A DNA stretch of 64,000 bases from Phycisphaeraceae bacterium. Lineage in GTDB: Bacteria; Planctomycetota; Phycisphaerae; Phycisphaerales; Phycisphaeraceae. This document shows positions 15,871-25,116 of this stretch, piece after piece. The notes beneath the pieces are model-generated. The model was not told where the DNA came from. It did not search any database and was given only the letters and a program-made list of their open reading frames with translations. Numbering within the stretch: position 1 is the stretch's first letter; each line of letters starts with the position of its first letter. Position numbers and translations under genes: made by a program. The stretch lies in the NCBI GenBank assembly GCA_002716625.1, contig PBAS01000054.1, positions 16,754-80,753 on the forward strand, given 5' to 3'.

Positions 15871-16525
15871 CCAAGACACCTTCAATATCCGAGGTCTTAC
15901 TGGGACCCGTGATGAAGGTAATACTACTTGGTAGATCCATGCTACGCTTGCCCTTTTGCATGGCCCAGTAGTCGATCATATCAGGAATAATATCACTTCG
16001 GCGTAATAGAGCCACATGCAGTGGCGGCAACATACTTGGCGCCCGACTGTGAATGGCACTGCTTGTACAAATGAGCGTACCGGTCTCGGCCAATGCAGCT
16101 TGCACATCCGTAATACCTGCATCTGCATCGTAGTAACGGTCCAAGTCACTCACACCAACCCCCTTCGTGCCAACCACCATCGCGACATCTGCTTGATCCA
16201 AAACCTGAGTCGCAATGTCCCATTGATCAGTAAGCGCCACGAAAATCCTCTCGACCTTGTGCTCACCCAATACACCGACGATCTTGGCAACAACCTGCTG
16301 CCGCACTGTCCGTTCAACCACCATGCCAACTTCCCCGGCACGACGCACGAATAACTCCGCCAGATCCTCATTAGCATGAGCCAAGCGGGCAATTGAATCG
16401 TCAACAACCGGTGGTGGTGGGGCCGGCCGCGTACGGGTATGCCCCAACGCCGCGTGGACTGCGGTCATCACAACATCACGATCACTACCACCTGTACTCA
16501 TCATCGCATCACTCACTGTTTTCAT
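15815..16525 (-). CDS. lutC: LUD-domain lactate utilization protein C
   Basis: About 236 residues. The LUD domain is recognised from VVERTVRQQVVAKI, LDQADVAMVVGTKGVGVSD, TGTLICTSS and especially ITFITGPSKTSDIEGVLVTG followed by GVHGPMHVHILLVED. In LutABC, a non-flavin L-lactate oxidation system, LutC is the small LUD subunit. ATG 16525 overlaps the lutB stop (16509-16511) by 17 bases; ATG 16504 would follow that stop by a few bases and is also possible. Last gene of lutA-lutB-lutC. Confidence 0.85.
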   Translation of the reverse strand: MKTVSDAMMSTGGSDRDVVMTAVHAALGHTRTRPAPPPPVVDDSIARLAHANEDLAELFVRRAGEVGMVVERTVRQQVVAKIVGVLGEHKVERIFVALTDQWDIATQVLDQADVAMVVGTKGVGVSDLDRYYDADAGITDVQAALAETGTLICTSSAIHSRAPSMLPPLHVALLRRSDIIPDMIDYWAMQKGKRSMDLPSSITFITGPSKTSDIEGVLVTGVHGPMHVHILLVEDA

Positions 16526-18038
16526 GTTCATTGCGCCACCAATCGCGGAAACTGCGAGCCGTTGGCGTAGGCATATCCCGTTCATCCGTCCAACCACGGA
16601 CAGGCCCGGGCATATCGCTGATCCAACCCCGTGAAACATAAGGATCGCCGCTGTCTAGTTGGCCTTGCGTACGCGCTTTAAGGCGGAATATCAGTTTTTG
16701 AAGAAAACCACCCAAACGATAGGTTACCGGGTACCGTAATGTGGCCGCCCAGATTTTAAAGAAGACCCGATCCGATAACTTTGTAATCCGTCGCTTGACG
16801 AGTTCGACACGAAGCTTGACTAGGTACTTGGGAATATCAATCTTGACCGGGCAGGCCTCATAACATGCACCGCAGAGACTCGAGGCATGTGGCAGATCGG
16901 GGTAATTAGCCAAACCTTTAAACATTGGTGTGATTAATGCACCAATAGGCCCGGAATAAACTGAGCCATATGCATGCCCACCAATTTTACGGTAAACCGG
17001 ACATGAATTAAGACATGCACCACAGCGAATACAGCGTAACATCTCCCGTGTCTCGGGTTTAAGTATCTCGCTTCGTCCATTGTCTACAAGGATGATATGA
17101 ACTTGCTCCGGTCCGTCTGGCTCATCAGTGCGACGGGGCCCCGTGATGATATGGGTGTAACAGGTTAACGGTTGAGCGGTAGAACTACGTGCAAGTAGCT
17201 TGAGAAGAACTGAAAGATGCTCCAAATTTGGAATCAGTTTCTCGATACCCACAAATGCCACGTGGACTCGGGGTGCACTGGTGCACAGCCGCCCATTGCC
17301 CTCGTTGGTACAGATAACCACTGATCCCGATTCGGCAATAAGGAAGTTGCCCCCACTGATCCCAAGATCCGCCTGTCTGAATTTTTCACGCAAATGTTTT
17401 CTTGCCACTCTGGCTAGACTGGTCGCATCTTCGCAGTACTCGGTCCCCAACTCTCGCTCAAATGCTCGCCCCACCGCGCGGCGGTCTTTATGGATCATGG
17501 GCTGAACAATGTGCGACGGCGCATCATGGTCGAGTTGAATAATGAACTCTCCCAGATCAGTTTCAACGGTCTCAACACCCAAAGATTCAAGCTCGGGCAC
17601 CAGATGTGTTTCCTCGGTCACCATCGACTTGGATTTCACACATAGCTTGCAATTATTATCCCGAGCAATTTGCAAACAAATCTCATTGGCACGGTTACCA
17701 TCCGTTGCAAAGTGAACTTGTGCGCCCGCATCAGTAGCCCGCTCGACAAATTGGTCCAGGTAGAAGTCGAGATGATCCAGGGTGTGCTGCTTAATATCTC
17801 CACCCAGATGACGCATAGCTTCGTAATTGGAGCCGAAAACCTCACCGCACACTTTTATTCGACCGGTATGCTTCAAAAGCGTCGCAGAGTTGACAAACTG
17901 CTGTAGTTGAGGATCGCCTGTCGAACTGCGAGCACGAGCGCGAATGTCATAAGGCAATGCAGGGAAAAGAATGTCGTGCCCGTCAACAGTTAACGCCACG
18001 GTTTGGGAAGATTCGGTCGCATGTGCATTCGTCGACAT
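16509..18038 (-). CDS. lutB: lactate utilization iron-sulfur protein B
   Basis: About 509 residues from ATG 18038. The N-terminal two-thirds is a LUD domain (GGNFLIAESGSVVICTNEGN, HIITGPRRTDEPDGPEQVHI). Two [4Fe-4S] ferredoxin motifs follow: CIRCGACLNSCPVYRK and SLCGACYEACPVKIDIP. The C-terminal DUF3390-like tail is basic. LutB carries electrons in the LutABC L-lactate oxidation complex. Lies 7 bases after the lutA stop and overlaps lutC, a clear operon. Confidence 0.9.
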   Translation of the reverse strand: MSTNAHATESSQTVALTVDGHDILFPALPYDIRARARSSTGDPQLQQFVNSATLLKHTGRIKVCGEVFGSNYEAMRHLGGDIKQHTLDHLDFYLDQFVERATDAGAQVHFATDGNRANEICLQIARDNNCKLCVKSKSMVTEETHLVPELESLGVETVETDLGEFIIQLDHDAPSHIVQPMIHKDRRAVGRAFERELGTEYCEDATSLARVARKHLREKFRQADLGISGGNFLIAESGSVVICTNEGNGRLCTSAPRVHVAFVGIEKLIPNLEHLSVLLKLLARSSTAQPLTCYTHIITGPRRTDEPDGPEQVHIILVDNGRSEILKPETREMLRCIRCGACLNSCPVYRKIGGHAYGSVYSGPIGALITPMFKGLANYPDLPHASSLCGACYEACPVKIDIPKYLVKLRVELVKRRITKLSDRVFFKIWAATLRYPVTYRLGGFLQKLIFRLKARTQGQLDSGDPYVSRGWISDMPGPVRGWTDERDMPTPTARSFRDWWRNEHENSE

Positions 18039-18045
18039 TACCGCG

Positions 18046-18783
18046 CTACTCCAAAAGCCCCATTCCCTCAGCAATCACCTCGGCCAGTGTCTTAAACTTG
18101 GCATCTTGTCCTTGCCGACGACAGGCACCGGAGATATTCATTGTGCAGCCAGCATCATTGCTGATCACCGTTTGCGCTCCTGTCTGTGCAATACAATCAA
18201 CTTTATCATTCACCACAGCACCAGAGATCTGTGGATACTTGGCAGCAAATGTTCCACCAAAACCACAGCATTGATCCATTTTCTCCATGGGAACGTATTG
18301 CAGGCCATCAATCTGCTCCATAAGTTGCACGGCTTCGTCCGTCACGCCAATCCCACGCAGATGGCAGGAATAGTGGTATGTCACTTTACCCGGCCACGAA
18401 ACATCCATTTGCTTTAAATCTACACGCAGGACATTGACCAGGAATTCCACAAATTCATAAGTCTTTGCAACCAAACCTGATATTGCATACTTGTACGCAT
18501 GATCATCAGACAGTAACTCTTCGTAATGCTCGCGAATCATTGCAGCACAGGATCCCGAAGGGGTGACGACATAATCACTATGCTCCAAGACACGCACCAT
18601 TTGTCTGGCCAGTTCACGAGATTCATCTTCAAATCCATTGTTGAACATCGGCTGACCACAGCAGGTCTGTTCCGCGGGAAAATCCACATGGCAGCCAAGA
18701 TGCTCAAGAACCTTTACAGTTGCAATGGCTGCACGTGGGTAAAATGTGTCCGTCAGGCAGGTGGCGAATAGCGAAACGTTCAT
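18046..18783 (-). CDS. lutA: lactate utilization protein A (CCG-domain Fe-S oxidoreductase)
   Basis: 245 residues from ATG 18783, which gives the family start MNVSLFATCLTDTFYP. Two cysteine-rich CCG domains are visible: TCCGQPMFNNGFED near 40 and DQCCGFGGTFAAKYP near 195, plus YHYSCHLRGIG. These bind Fe-S clusters in heterodisulfide-reductase-like and LutA/glycolate-oxidase subunits. First gene of the lutABC operon; the upstream gene is divergent. Confidence 0.9.
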   Translation of the reverse strand: MNVSLFATCLTDTFYPRAAIATVKVLEHLGCHVDFPAEQTCCGQPMFNNGFEDESRELARQMVRVLEHSDYVVTPSGSCAAMIREHYEELLSDDHAYKYAISGLVAKTYEFVEFLVNVLRVDLKQMDVSWPGKVTYHYSCHLRGIGVTDEAVQLMEQIDGLQYVPMEKMDQCCGFGGTFAAKYPQISGAVVNDKVDCIAQTGAQTVISNDAGCTMNISGACRRQGQDAKFKTLAEVIAEGMGLLE

Positions 18784-18855
18784 ACAGGCCAGTGTAGTGG
18801 ACCACCACACAATGACAAAACAAACATCAGCTGATAAATGGTAAACTGATCCACG

Positions 18856-19647
18856 ATGTCAATTATCACTCATGGCGGCGAAATGAGTTTGGCTCCGACT
18901 GTTCGGTCTGTTATTGCGAAAACGGGCCAGTCGCTGCGACAAGTACTGCATCGTCTCGCCAACTATCAGTTTGATGCCATCCAGCTTGATGCAACCTTGT
19001 CCGGATTGCGGCCGCGTGATCTAGACCACCGAGCCCGCCAGGATGTGCTGGCCCTGTTAAACCGTAGCAATTTGCGACTGAGCGGAATGGATTTGTTCAT
19101 TCCACGTGATCATTATTTAGCAACCGAACATCTAGACCGAGCCATGCAGGCCACATTGGCATCTATCGAGTTGGCTGCTGATTTTGGACGCATACCACTT
19201 AGCATCGCCTTACCCATCCAACAGATGGCCGATGACACAAAAACCGCGTTGATTGAGTCAGCGGAAGGACACTCCGTTAGGCTTGCGGTACATGCTGAGG
19301 ATCAGTTGGACGAATTGATCACTTGGGTGGAGCAGGTTGATTTACCTACTGTGGGATGTGGCCTTGACCCGGCAGCCATTCTCTCCAAGGCTGCTGACCC
19401 CGCAGCCTTAGTCCATCGGATTGGAAGACGGTTATCTGTAGCACGCTTGAGTGATGCCTCATCACGTGATGCAATCCGATGCCCCATCGGACAAGGGGAT
19501 CTTGACGTGAGCACGTACCGCATTGCCGTTGATTTAGCGGCACATAGAACTGGCCCGGTTGTGCTAGACTTGCGTGGCCATGAAGATCCACTCAACACCG
19601 CACTCGACTCGCGATTGGCATGGGACGATGCAGGATTCGAAGTGTAA
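18856..19647 (+). CDS. sugar phosphate isomerase/epimerase-like TIM-barrel protein
   Basis: 263 residues; ATG 18883 is an alternative start. The order of alternating strands and helices, with FDAIQLDATLSGLRPRDLDH, LRLSGMDLFIPRDHYL and VRLAVHAEDQLDELITWVEQ, resembles the xylose isomerase-like AP endonuclease family 2 barrel. Near the C-terminus, CPIGQGDLDVSTYRIAVD resembles the 'G-x-G-x-(I/L)-D' segment of these enzymes. Metal ligands are not all evident (the expected late E and H residues are weak), so activity may have drifted. Divergent from lutABC; substrate unknown. Confidence 0.6.
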   Translation: MSIITHGGEMSLAPTVRSVIAKTGQSLRQVLHRLANYQFDAIQLDATLSGLRPRDLDHRARQDVLALLNRSNLRLSGMDLFIPRDHYLATEHLDRAMQATLASIELAADFGRIPLSIALPIQQMADDTKTALIESAEGHSVRLAVHAEDQLDELITWVEQVDLPTVGCGLDPAAILSKAADPAALVHRIGRRLSVARLSDASSRDAIRCPIGQGDLDVSTYRIAVDLAAHRTGPVVLDLRGHEDPLNTALDSRLAWDDAGFEV

Positions 19648-19656
19648 CAAACCCCA

Positions 19657-20328
19657 TCACCACTCGCGTACCGCAAAAACACCGACTGCACAATAACTAT
19701 TGCCAATCCGATCCGTAATATTGAAACCCCGAATTACCGGGAAACCTACGGGATAGCCGCGGTCAAGACAGCGGTGATGCCATGCCGCCAGATCATGGTC
19801 AGCAACAGCTTTACTGGTGGCATAAAGCACCAGCAGAAGTCCCGAGTGGCGAATCAAGCTGTCCTTCCAGAGTTTTTTAAGATCCTGTGTAACTGAGGAA
19901 AGCAACTCACTGGTGTACCGTGCAAACGGGCCATCGGTCGTGTATTGCGAAACAGTTTTAATTTCAAGCCAATAGGCGTCTTTGGCATCGCATGCGTGCA
20001 ACTGATCGAACAAGGTGCCACGAATCTGTGGATCTCGCAGACCTAATACATTTGGGTCTTGCGTTAATACGACGTCACAACGCAGCCCCTCGCTCTTACT
20101 CAGTTTATTCCAATCGCTGGGATATCGCTGCTCCGGCCACACTCCATATCCAGCATCTCTCAGTGTTTTGTGGATAATCGGATGAAGCCCTAATTCATCC
20201 AAATGGTCAAACCCATAAATAACTTGCTCAATGTCGTCTTCTTCTGCACGAGCGTGTAAACCATGTGCCACTGCATCAGCAAGTGCAGAGGAAAACCAAG
20301 TCGTCTTCGATTCGATTTCTCGTGCCAT
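19657..20328 (-). CDS. hypothetical protein with PD-(D/E)XK-like pattern
   Basis: 223 residues, not assigned to a family. The stretch GLRCDVVLT (D85) followed by DAYWLEIKTVSQYT (E122-x-K124) fits the D...E-x-K spacing of restriction-endonuclease-like folds, with hydrophobic strands around each. The rest is helical with no signal peptide. ATG 20328 is preceded by a perfect GGAGGGA at the right distance, so it is a real gene. It stands alone between genes of other pathways, with no methyltransferase or helicase beside it, so a restriction role is not supported; a repair or nucleic-acid-processing role is possible. Confidence 0.5.
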   Translation of the reverse strand: MAREIESKTTWFSSALADAVAHGLHARAEEDDIEQVIYGFDHLDELGLHPIIHKTLRDAGYGVWPEQRYPSDWNKLSKSEGLRCDVVLTQDPNVLGLRDPQIRGTLFDQLHACDAKDAYWLEIKTVSQYTTDGPFARYTSELLSSVTQDLKKLWKDSLIRHSGLLLVLYATSKAVADHDLAAWHHRCLDRGYPVGFPVIRGFNITDRIGNSYCAVGVFAVREW

Positions 20329-20365
20329 GATCCCTCCACTGCCTTATGGTAATTACTATGACAAC

Positions 20366-21358
20366 CTACCAACTGGCTAGCTCACCGGTAATCGGCTCAA
20401 CAAGGTCCTTCAAGGTAACCAGACCAACTGGACGATCTTGCGTACCAACAATCGCAAGTGACACACTCTCACGCTGAAGTTTTGCAAGCCCCTCACGCAA
20501 GGGGGTTGCTGCTTCAATCGTTGCAAACGACGTCATAAGTGTTTTAACCGGTGGGCATTGATCGCGTTCGTAAATTAGCACATCACCGATATCTAATACA
20601 CCAGCCACCTGCCCGCCATCATCCACCACAGGGAACCGGGATCGGCTGGTTTGGTGAGCCAGTTCCCACAAACGCATCGGCGGTTCATTCATACCGATGG
20701 TAATCACGTTAGCCCATGACACCATCTCATCTTCAACTGTACGTCCGCCCAATTCCAATATACGTTGCACAATGGCTGATTGATCATCACTAATTAAACC
20801 ATGCCCCACCCCTTCTTTGATCAAAGTATGGAAATAACGGCGTGGGTTCATCGCCACATTAGAATTACGAATACCAATGGCTCGCATGAAAAGACCAGAA
20901 GTCCCAATCAACAGGGGCAGGAGCCCAGACCAACGACAAACGCGGATCATCACCACCAGCGGCCGGACAAATGGATAAACCAGCCGGTCAGCGTGTGCAG
21001 AAAATAAATCTTTGGGTAATGTCTCAGCGAACACAAATAAAAGCGGCATCATAATTAAAGCATCAAAACCCACCACTTGCCACTCGGTCAAATCCCGCGT
21101 CTTCAGGAGAACTGCCGCGGCATGGGTTGCCATTTTGGCCCCCGCATTGTTAATAATAAGAAGCGTGGCAAGAAACGCCGTCGGCGTTATAACATAGTGT
21201 GCCAATTGTCGTGCAGCCTTGACACCTTGATGCTCCATGACACGCAGGCGAACCGGATTAAGACTATAGAACCCAGTTTCTAGGCCACTGCCTAAGGCGG
21301 AAATCAAAAGACCGACAACCACGATCAAAAGCCAGAAGACCAACATAAGCTCACTCAT
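20366..21358 (-). CDS. CNNM-domain (CorB-like) membrane protein with CBS domains
   Basis: 330 residues from ATG 21358, which overlaps the stop of the preceding gene by one base (TGATG). The N-terminal CNNM/DUF21 module has about four membrane segments (VFWLLIVVVGLLISALGSGL, then AFLATLLIINNAGAKMATHA) and the family ETLPKDLFSAHADRLVYPF. A cytoplasmic CBS pair follows (SRFPVVDDGGQVAGVLDIGD; LAIVGTQDRPVGLVTLKDLV). It lacks the C-terminal CorC/HlyC domain found in its neighbour. CNNM proteins are linked to Mg2+ or other divalent cation transport. The pair may form a heteromer. Confidence 0.82.
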   Translation of the reverse strand: MSELMLVFWLLIVVVGLLISALGSGLETGFYSLNPVRLRVMEHQGVKAARQLAHYVITPTAFLATLLIINNAGAKMATHAAAVLLKTRDLTEWQVVGFDALIMMPLLFVFAETLPKDLFSAHADRLVYPFVRPLVVMIRVCRWSGLLPLLIGTSGLFMRAIGIRNSNVAMNPRRYFHTLIKEGVGHGLISDDQSAIVQRILELGGRTVEDEMVSWANVITIGMNEPPMRLWELAHQTSRSRFPVVDDGGQVAGVLDIGDVLIYERDQCPPVKTLMTSFATIEAATPLREGLAKLQRESVSLAIVGTQDRPVGLVTLKDLVEPITGELASW

Positions 21359-22653
21359 CAATCAGCCTCATGCCGCAGTCGCATAGACGGCGTTTTCTGC
21401 AAATGCAATAAAAGATGCTCTATTCGCCACCCTTTGATTGCTTCGACCTCAATCAACAAATTCCCCAACGCGATACGGTCACCCACTTTTGCCATACGGC
21501 CCAGATTAGCCGTTACCAATCCACCAATGGTGCTGATCCCAGTAACTGGAGCTGCGACGGGACCAAAGACAGCAGACCATTCACGTATTCCCAAGTGGCC
21601 GCTTACCCGCCATTGGTTCTCACCCATTTGGTATACTGGTTCAAGCTGAGACCCATCAGCACTGTCCCCCGTCTGTCCCACCATCCGGCCTACAACATCT
21701 TCTAGACTAACCAACCCCGCAGTTCCCCCATACTCATCCACCACGACAGCCAATGTCGTCCCGTGCTTGCGTAATTGCACAAGCAACTGATCGGGCCGCT
21801 GCAGTTCGGGAACAAAATTCACTTGCCGAATAAGTTGACGAATTTGGTCGTCCGTTGTCGGCTTGGTGAGCAAGGCTTGTCGGCGATAAACAATTCCTAC
21901 CACATTATCAATGCTGCCCTGATAAACTGGAATACGACTCAATCGATGTTTCGTCACTAGTTCCATAAGCTTTACTGGTGAATCATTCAGGTTATAGGCA
22001 ACGATATCTACCCGCGGAGTCATCAGGTCCTGAACTCGCAATTGACTGAGCGCAAGAACCTGTTGTAACATTTTTTCTTCCTGATCATCAATAACGCCGC
22101 TGTGTTGGCTAAGTTCGAGCAAACTCTCCAGTTCTTTTGGTGAAAGCTGTGCTTGCTCGTGTAAAGGGGCAACCAATCTCCCAAGGGGATCTAAAATAAA
22201 ACCACGCAGCAGAACACGCAACGGTGATAAAACTCGGTAAACCGTCAGCAATGGAACGGCAGCAAATTTTGACCATCCAAGCGAATAGCGGGCAGCAATG
22301 AGCTTGGGCAGCACTTCACCAAAGAGAATCAATAGCAACAGTGCCCCGATGTTCAGTATGCCACCCGCTGTAGCATTCAACAAATTTCGCTCTTCCAATC
22401 CTAAGACCAAAACGCTACTGATGACAAAATAGAGCACATTGATAAACATGTTTCCCAACAACACCGTCACCAGAAATGCGTTACGGTCATGCAACAAATG
22501 TGCGATCGCCGCCGCGGCAATACCGGGCGACCGACTTAACTGCAATTGCTGATGACGACTGAGTCGAAACAGAGCTGTTTCGCCGCCGCTGAAAAAGCCG
22601 CTGGCCACCAAAAGCAGCGGCAACAAGACAATCATAAAAAGAAAGGAGGTCAT
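21358..22653 (-). CDS. CNNM/CBS/CorC-HlyC domain membrane protein (hemolysin family)
   Basis: 431 residues. The DUF21 membrane module starts with LLPLLLVASGFFSGGETALF and contains GEVLPKLIAARYS. The CBS pair starts at VQDLMTPRVDIVAYNLNDSP and includes RIPVYQGSIDNVVGIVYRR, then VVVDEYGGTAGLVSLEDVV. A C-terminal CorC/HlyC domain (WRVSGHLGIREWSAVFG, TIGGLVTANLGRMAKVGDRI) completes the standard architecture. Proposed role is divalent cation (Mg2+/Co2+) transport or its regulation. Upstream of and overlapping its shorter paralogue, so both are translated from one message. Confidence 0.87.
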   Translation of the reverse strand: MTSFLFMIVLLPLLLVASGFFSGGETALFRLSRHQQLQLSRSPGIAAAAIAHLLHDRNAFLVTVLLGNMFINVLYFVISSVLVLGLEERNLLNATAGGILNIGALLLLILFGEVLPKLIAARYSLGWSKFAAVPLLTVYRVLSPLRVLLRGFILDPLGRLVAPLHEQAQLSPKELESLLELSQHSGVIDDQEEKMLQQVLALSQLRVQDLMTPRVDIVAYNLNDSPVKLMELVTKHRLSRIPVYQGSIDNVVGIVYRRQALLTKPTTDDQIRQLIRQVNFVPELQRPDQLLVQLRKHGTTLAVVVDEYGGTAGLVSLEDVVGRMVGQTGDSADGSQLEPVYQMGENQWRVSGHLGIREWSAVFGPVAAPVTGISTIGGLVTANLGRMAKVGDRIALGNLLIEVEAIKGWRIEHLLLHLQKTPSMRLRHEAD

Positions 22654-22693
22654 GTTCTATACGGATACCAAACCTAGATGCAGGTCAGGCAGA

Positions 22694-23746
22694 TTATACT
22701 CGCTGTTGATCAAGACCTTCCCAAACATGTTGTTCTACTGCACTAATTACACGTTGCGCTACTTCGATGGCGGCGCAACCTGCTTCGCCATCGACTTCTG
22801 GCTGCGCCCCCCGCGCAACGACCGTCAAAAAGCTGGCTAATTCGGCGGTTAGTGGGTCCTGCTCTCCTTTGTGTTCATCCATGGCCAACTGTTCGACATG
22901 AACGAGTTGGGAATAATCGAGATCAGTCAGATCTGCACCATCGGCAATCTGCTGGCGAACTTGAGCTAAAGCCTCAACATTTCCTGTCTTGCGGATCATG
23001 ACACCGTGCCGTGCCTGATAGTCTAGGCTCACGTATGCCTGATCGCTAAAAAGGCGCAGCTTCCGTTCTGTCTTCAGGGCTAATCGACTTGCCGTAAGAT
23101 TTGCCACACAGCCCCCATCAAAAACCAATCTCGCATTAGCGATATCCTCGTGTTCACCGAGAACTGCAACTCCCGTGGCATCAACCCGTTCTAGCTGCGT
23201 GCCGGCCAGCATCAGCACGATATCAAGATCATGAATCATCAGGTCCATGACAACACCGATGTCAAGCGACCGGAAGGTCATTGGGCTAATCCGATCAACC
23301 TGGATAAATCTTGGCGTCACCTCCAACGCGGCCACTGCTTGCACCGCTGGATTAAAACGCTCTGTATGTCCAACCTGAAGAATCGCATCGTGCCGCATGG
23401 CAATATCTTGAAGCTCGCGGGCTTGACCAGCCGTAGATGCCAATGGTTTTTCGACAAGGCATGCGACCCTCCGCTGCAGTAGTTCACCGGCAATTTTCAA
23501 GTGATATTCTGTTGGTACAGCAACACTTACCGCTGCAATATCTGGATGGGCCGAAAAGAGTTCCTGGTAAGTCGCATATGCATCGCATCCTAAATTTTCA
23601 GCTATTGCTTGCCGACTTTCCAGATCCGAATCCGCCACCGCCACAAGGTTGGCGCCTGATAGCCGCTGATAGGTACGAGCATGCAAGCCACCCATTCGAC
23701 CAACACCTATCACGGCCACATTTACTTTTGAGGTTGCCACATCCAT
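22694..23746 (-). CDS. Gfo/Idh/MocA family NAD(P)-dependent oxidoreductase
   Basis: 350 residues from ATG 23746; upstream codons (to 23878) would add about 44 residues before the Rossmann fold, so I reject them. The dinucleotide motif is VAVIGVGRMGGLHARTYQRL at the N-terminus, followed by VAVPTEYHLKIAGELL and the family CLVEKPLAST. GHTERFNPAVQA and MIHDLDIVLML complete the substrate half. Family enzymes oxidise or reduce sugars and related polyols with NAD(P). In several planctomycetes a similar gene lies near lipid A or pdxA genes, but the substrate here is unknown. Confidence 0.83.
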   Translation of the reverse strand: MDVATSKVNVAVIGVGRMGGLHARTYQRLSGANLVAVADSDLESRQAIAENLGCDAYATYQELFSAHPDIAAVSVAVPTEYHLKIAGELLQRRVACLVEKPLASTAGQARELQDIAMRHDAILQVGHTERFNPAVQAVAALEVTPRFIQVDRISPMTFRSLDIGVVMDLMIHDLDIVLMLAGTQLERVDATGVAVLGEHEDIANARLVFDGGCVANLTASRLALKTERKLRLFSDQAYVSLDYQARHGVMIRKTGNVEALAQVRQQIADGADLTDLDYSQLVHVEQLAMDEHKGEQDPLTAELASFLTVVARGAQPEVDGEAGCAAIEVAQRVISAVEQHVWEGLDQQRV

Positions 23747-24005
23747 ATGGTAACCACGAATGCTGTCAAATCTAAAATAGGACCCTACGAATGATCCCAA
23801 GGGGGCAACTAGCCATTCCGAGGCCAGGTAGTAAGTGATGGTCGTTTTGCCATGATCATTTGACCATATGGAACCCATTAATCACCGCGTAACGGGCAGG
23901 ATACCAATCCAAATATTTGACCCGCCACTAAATTTAAGCCGTTACCGGTTATTTAAAAAGTCAAATATATAGTTCATACACACCGAATCCTGCTACTATT
24001 TACCA

Positions 24006-25091
24006 ATGGGAAAGGCTAAACCCCGAACTCTGCCAGTCACACACCGGCCCGTGATCGGCATCACAATGGGCGAACCCGCCGGTATTGGCCCGGAACTGGT
24101 GGTCAAAGCACTGGCCGACCCTGCAGTACGTAAACTCGGTCGATTCGTCGTGTTCGGGATGAACGAGTTGATCAGCTATGCGGCTGACCAGGCAGAGGTT
24201 GAACCATTCTGGTGGCGGCTTCAACATGACTCGGCACGAGCACACTACGACCTTGTGCACGAGGTCGTAGTGCTCGACTATGACGAGTATTCCATGCTTG
24301 GACAGAATGTAGCCCGAGCCACCAAGCAAGGCGGTGAAGCCTCCTTGCGATTCGTCGTTGATGCGATCAAAAGTGCTCTTAAGTCGCCGGGCGAACCCGG
24401 TAGCATCAATGCCATCGTCACGGGCCCCATCTGCAAACAATCATGGCGGATGACCGGCTGTCGATTCCCCGGCCACACGGAGTTACTGGCCAACCGTACA
24501 CATTCTAAACGTGTTGCAATGATGTTCACTTCACCAAAATTGAATATCGTACTCGCAACCGTCCACCTGCCGTTAATGGATGTGCGTAATATTTTCACCA
24601 TCGGCCGCGTCTATGACCCCATTGATCTTGGTAACCAGGCCATGATTAATATGGGTATTGAGCGACCTCGCATCGCAGCCTGTGCACTAAACCCACATGC
24701 TTCAGAAAATGGGCAACTTGGAGATGAGGAACACCGCGTCATCAAACCGGCCATTGAGATGGCACAGCATGCTGGCATAGATGTCTGCGGCCCCTTTCCA
24801 GCAGATACGATCTTCCACGAATCCAGCCGACGAAAATATGACCTGATCGTCGCAATGTACCACGATCAGGGACTCATCCCACTCAAGATGCTGGCATTTG
24901 AAGATGCGGTGAACCTAACACTGGGGTTACCAATTATTCGCACCAGTGTTGACCACGGTACAGCGTTCGACATTGTGGGCAAGAATATTGCCAACTCGCA
25001 AAGCATGAAAGCAGCCATTCATCTAGCCGCCACACTAGCTTCAAATCGAGTTGCACAACATGTTTACCATGCCAGGCCGGGTATCGGCTGA
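24006..25091 (+). CDS. pdxA: 4-hydroxythreonine-4-phosphate dehydrogenase
   Basis: 361 residues. Oxidises 4-phosphohydroxy-L-threonine with NAD+ in pyridoxal-phosphate biosynthesis. Motifs are GITMGEPAGIGPELVVKAL at the start, GPICKQSWR, PGHTELLANRTHSKR (metal-binding histidine), PADTIFHESSRRKYDLIVAM, YHDQGLIPLKMLAFEDAVNL and RTSVDHGTAFDIVGK. All metal-binding histidines are present. Transcribed divergently from the Gfo/Idh/MocA gene. A strong inverted repeat lies inside the coding region (24237-24276). Confidence 0.93.
   Translation: MGKAKPRTLPVTHRPVIGITMGEPAGIGPELVVKALADPAVRKLGRFVVFGMNELISYAADQAEVEPFWWRLQHDSARAHYDLVHEVVVLDYDEYSMLGQNVARATKQGGEASLRFVVDAIKSALKSPGEPGSINAIVTGPICKQSWRMTGCRFPGHTELLANRTHSKRVAMMFTSPKLNIVLATVHLPLMDVRNIFTIGRVYDPIDLGNQAMINMGIERPRIAACALNPHASENGQLGDEEHRVIKPAIEMAQHAGIDVCGPFPADTIFHESSRRKYDLIVAMYHDQGLIPLKMLAFEDAVNLTLGLPIIRTSVDHGTAFDIVGKNIANSQSMKAAIHLAATLASNRVAQHVYHARPGIG
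24237..24276. repeat. strong imperfect inverted repeat inside pdxA
   Basis: Arms CACTACGACCT (24243-24253) and AGGTCGTAGTG (24262-24272) are perfect complements of 11 bases around an 8-base loop. They are extended by CGAG (24237-24240) and CTCG (24273-24276) across a two-base bulge, giving a 15-pair hairpin. No T-run follows on either strand, so it is not a typical terminator. Confidence 0.7.
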
Positions 25092-25116
25092 CAACTACCG
25101 TCTATACTAAGAATAT

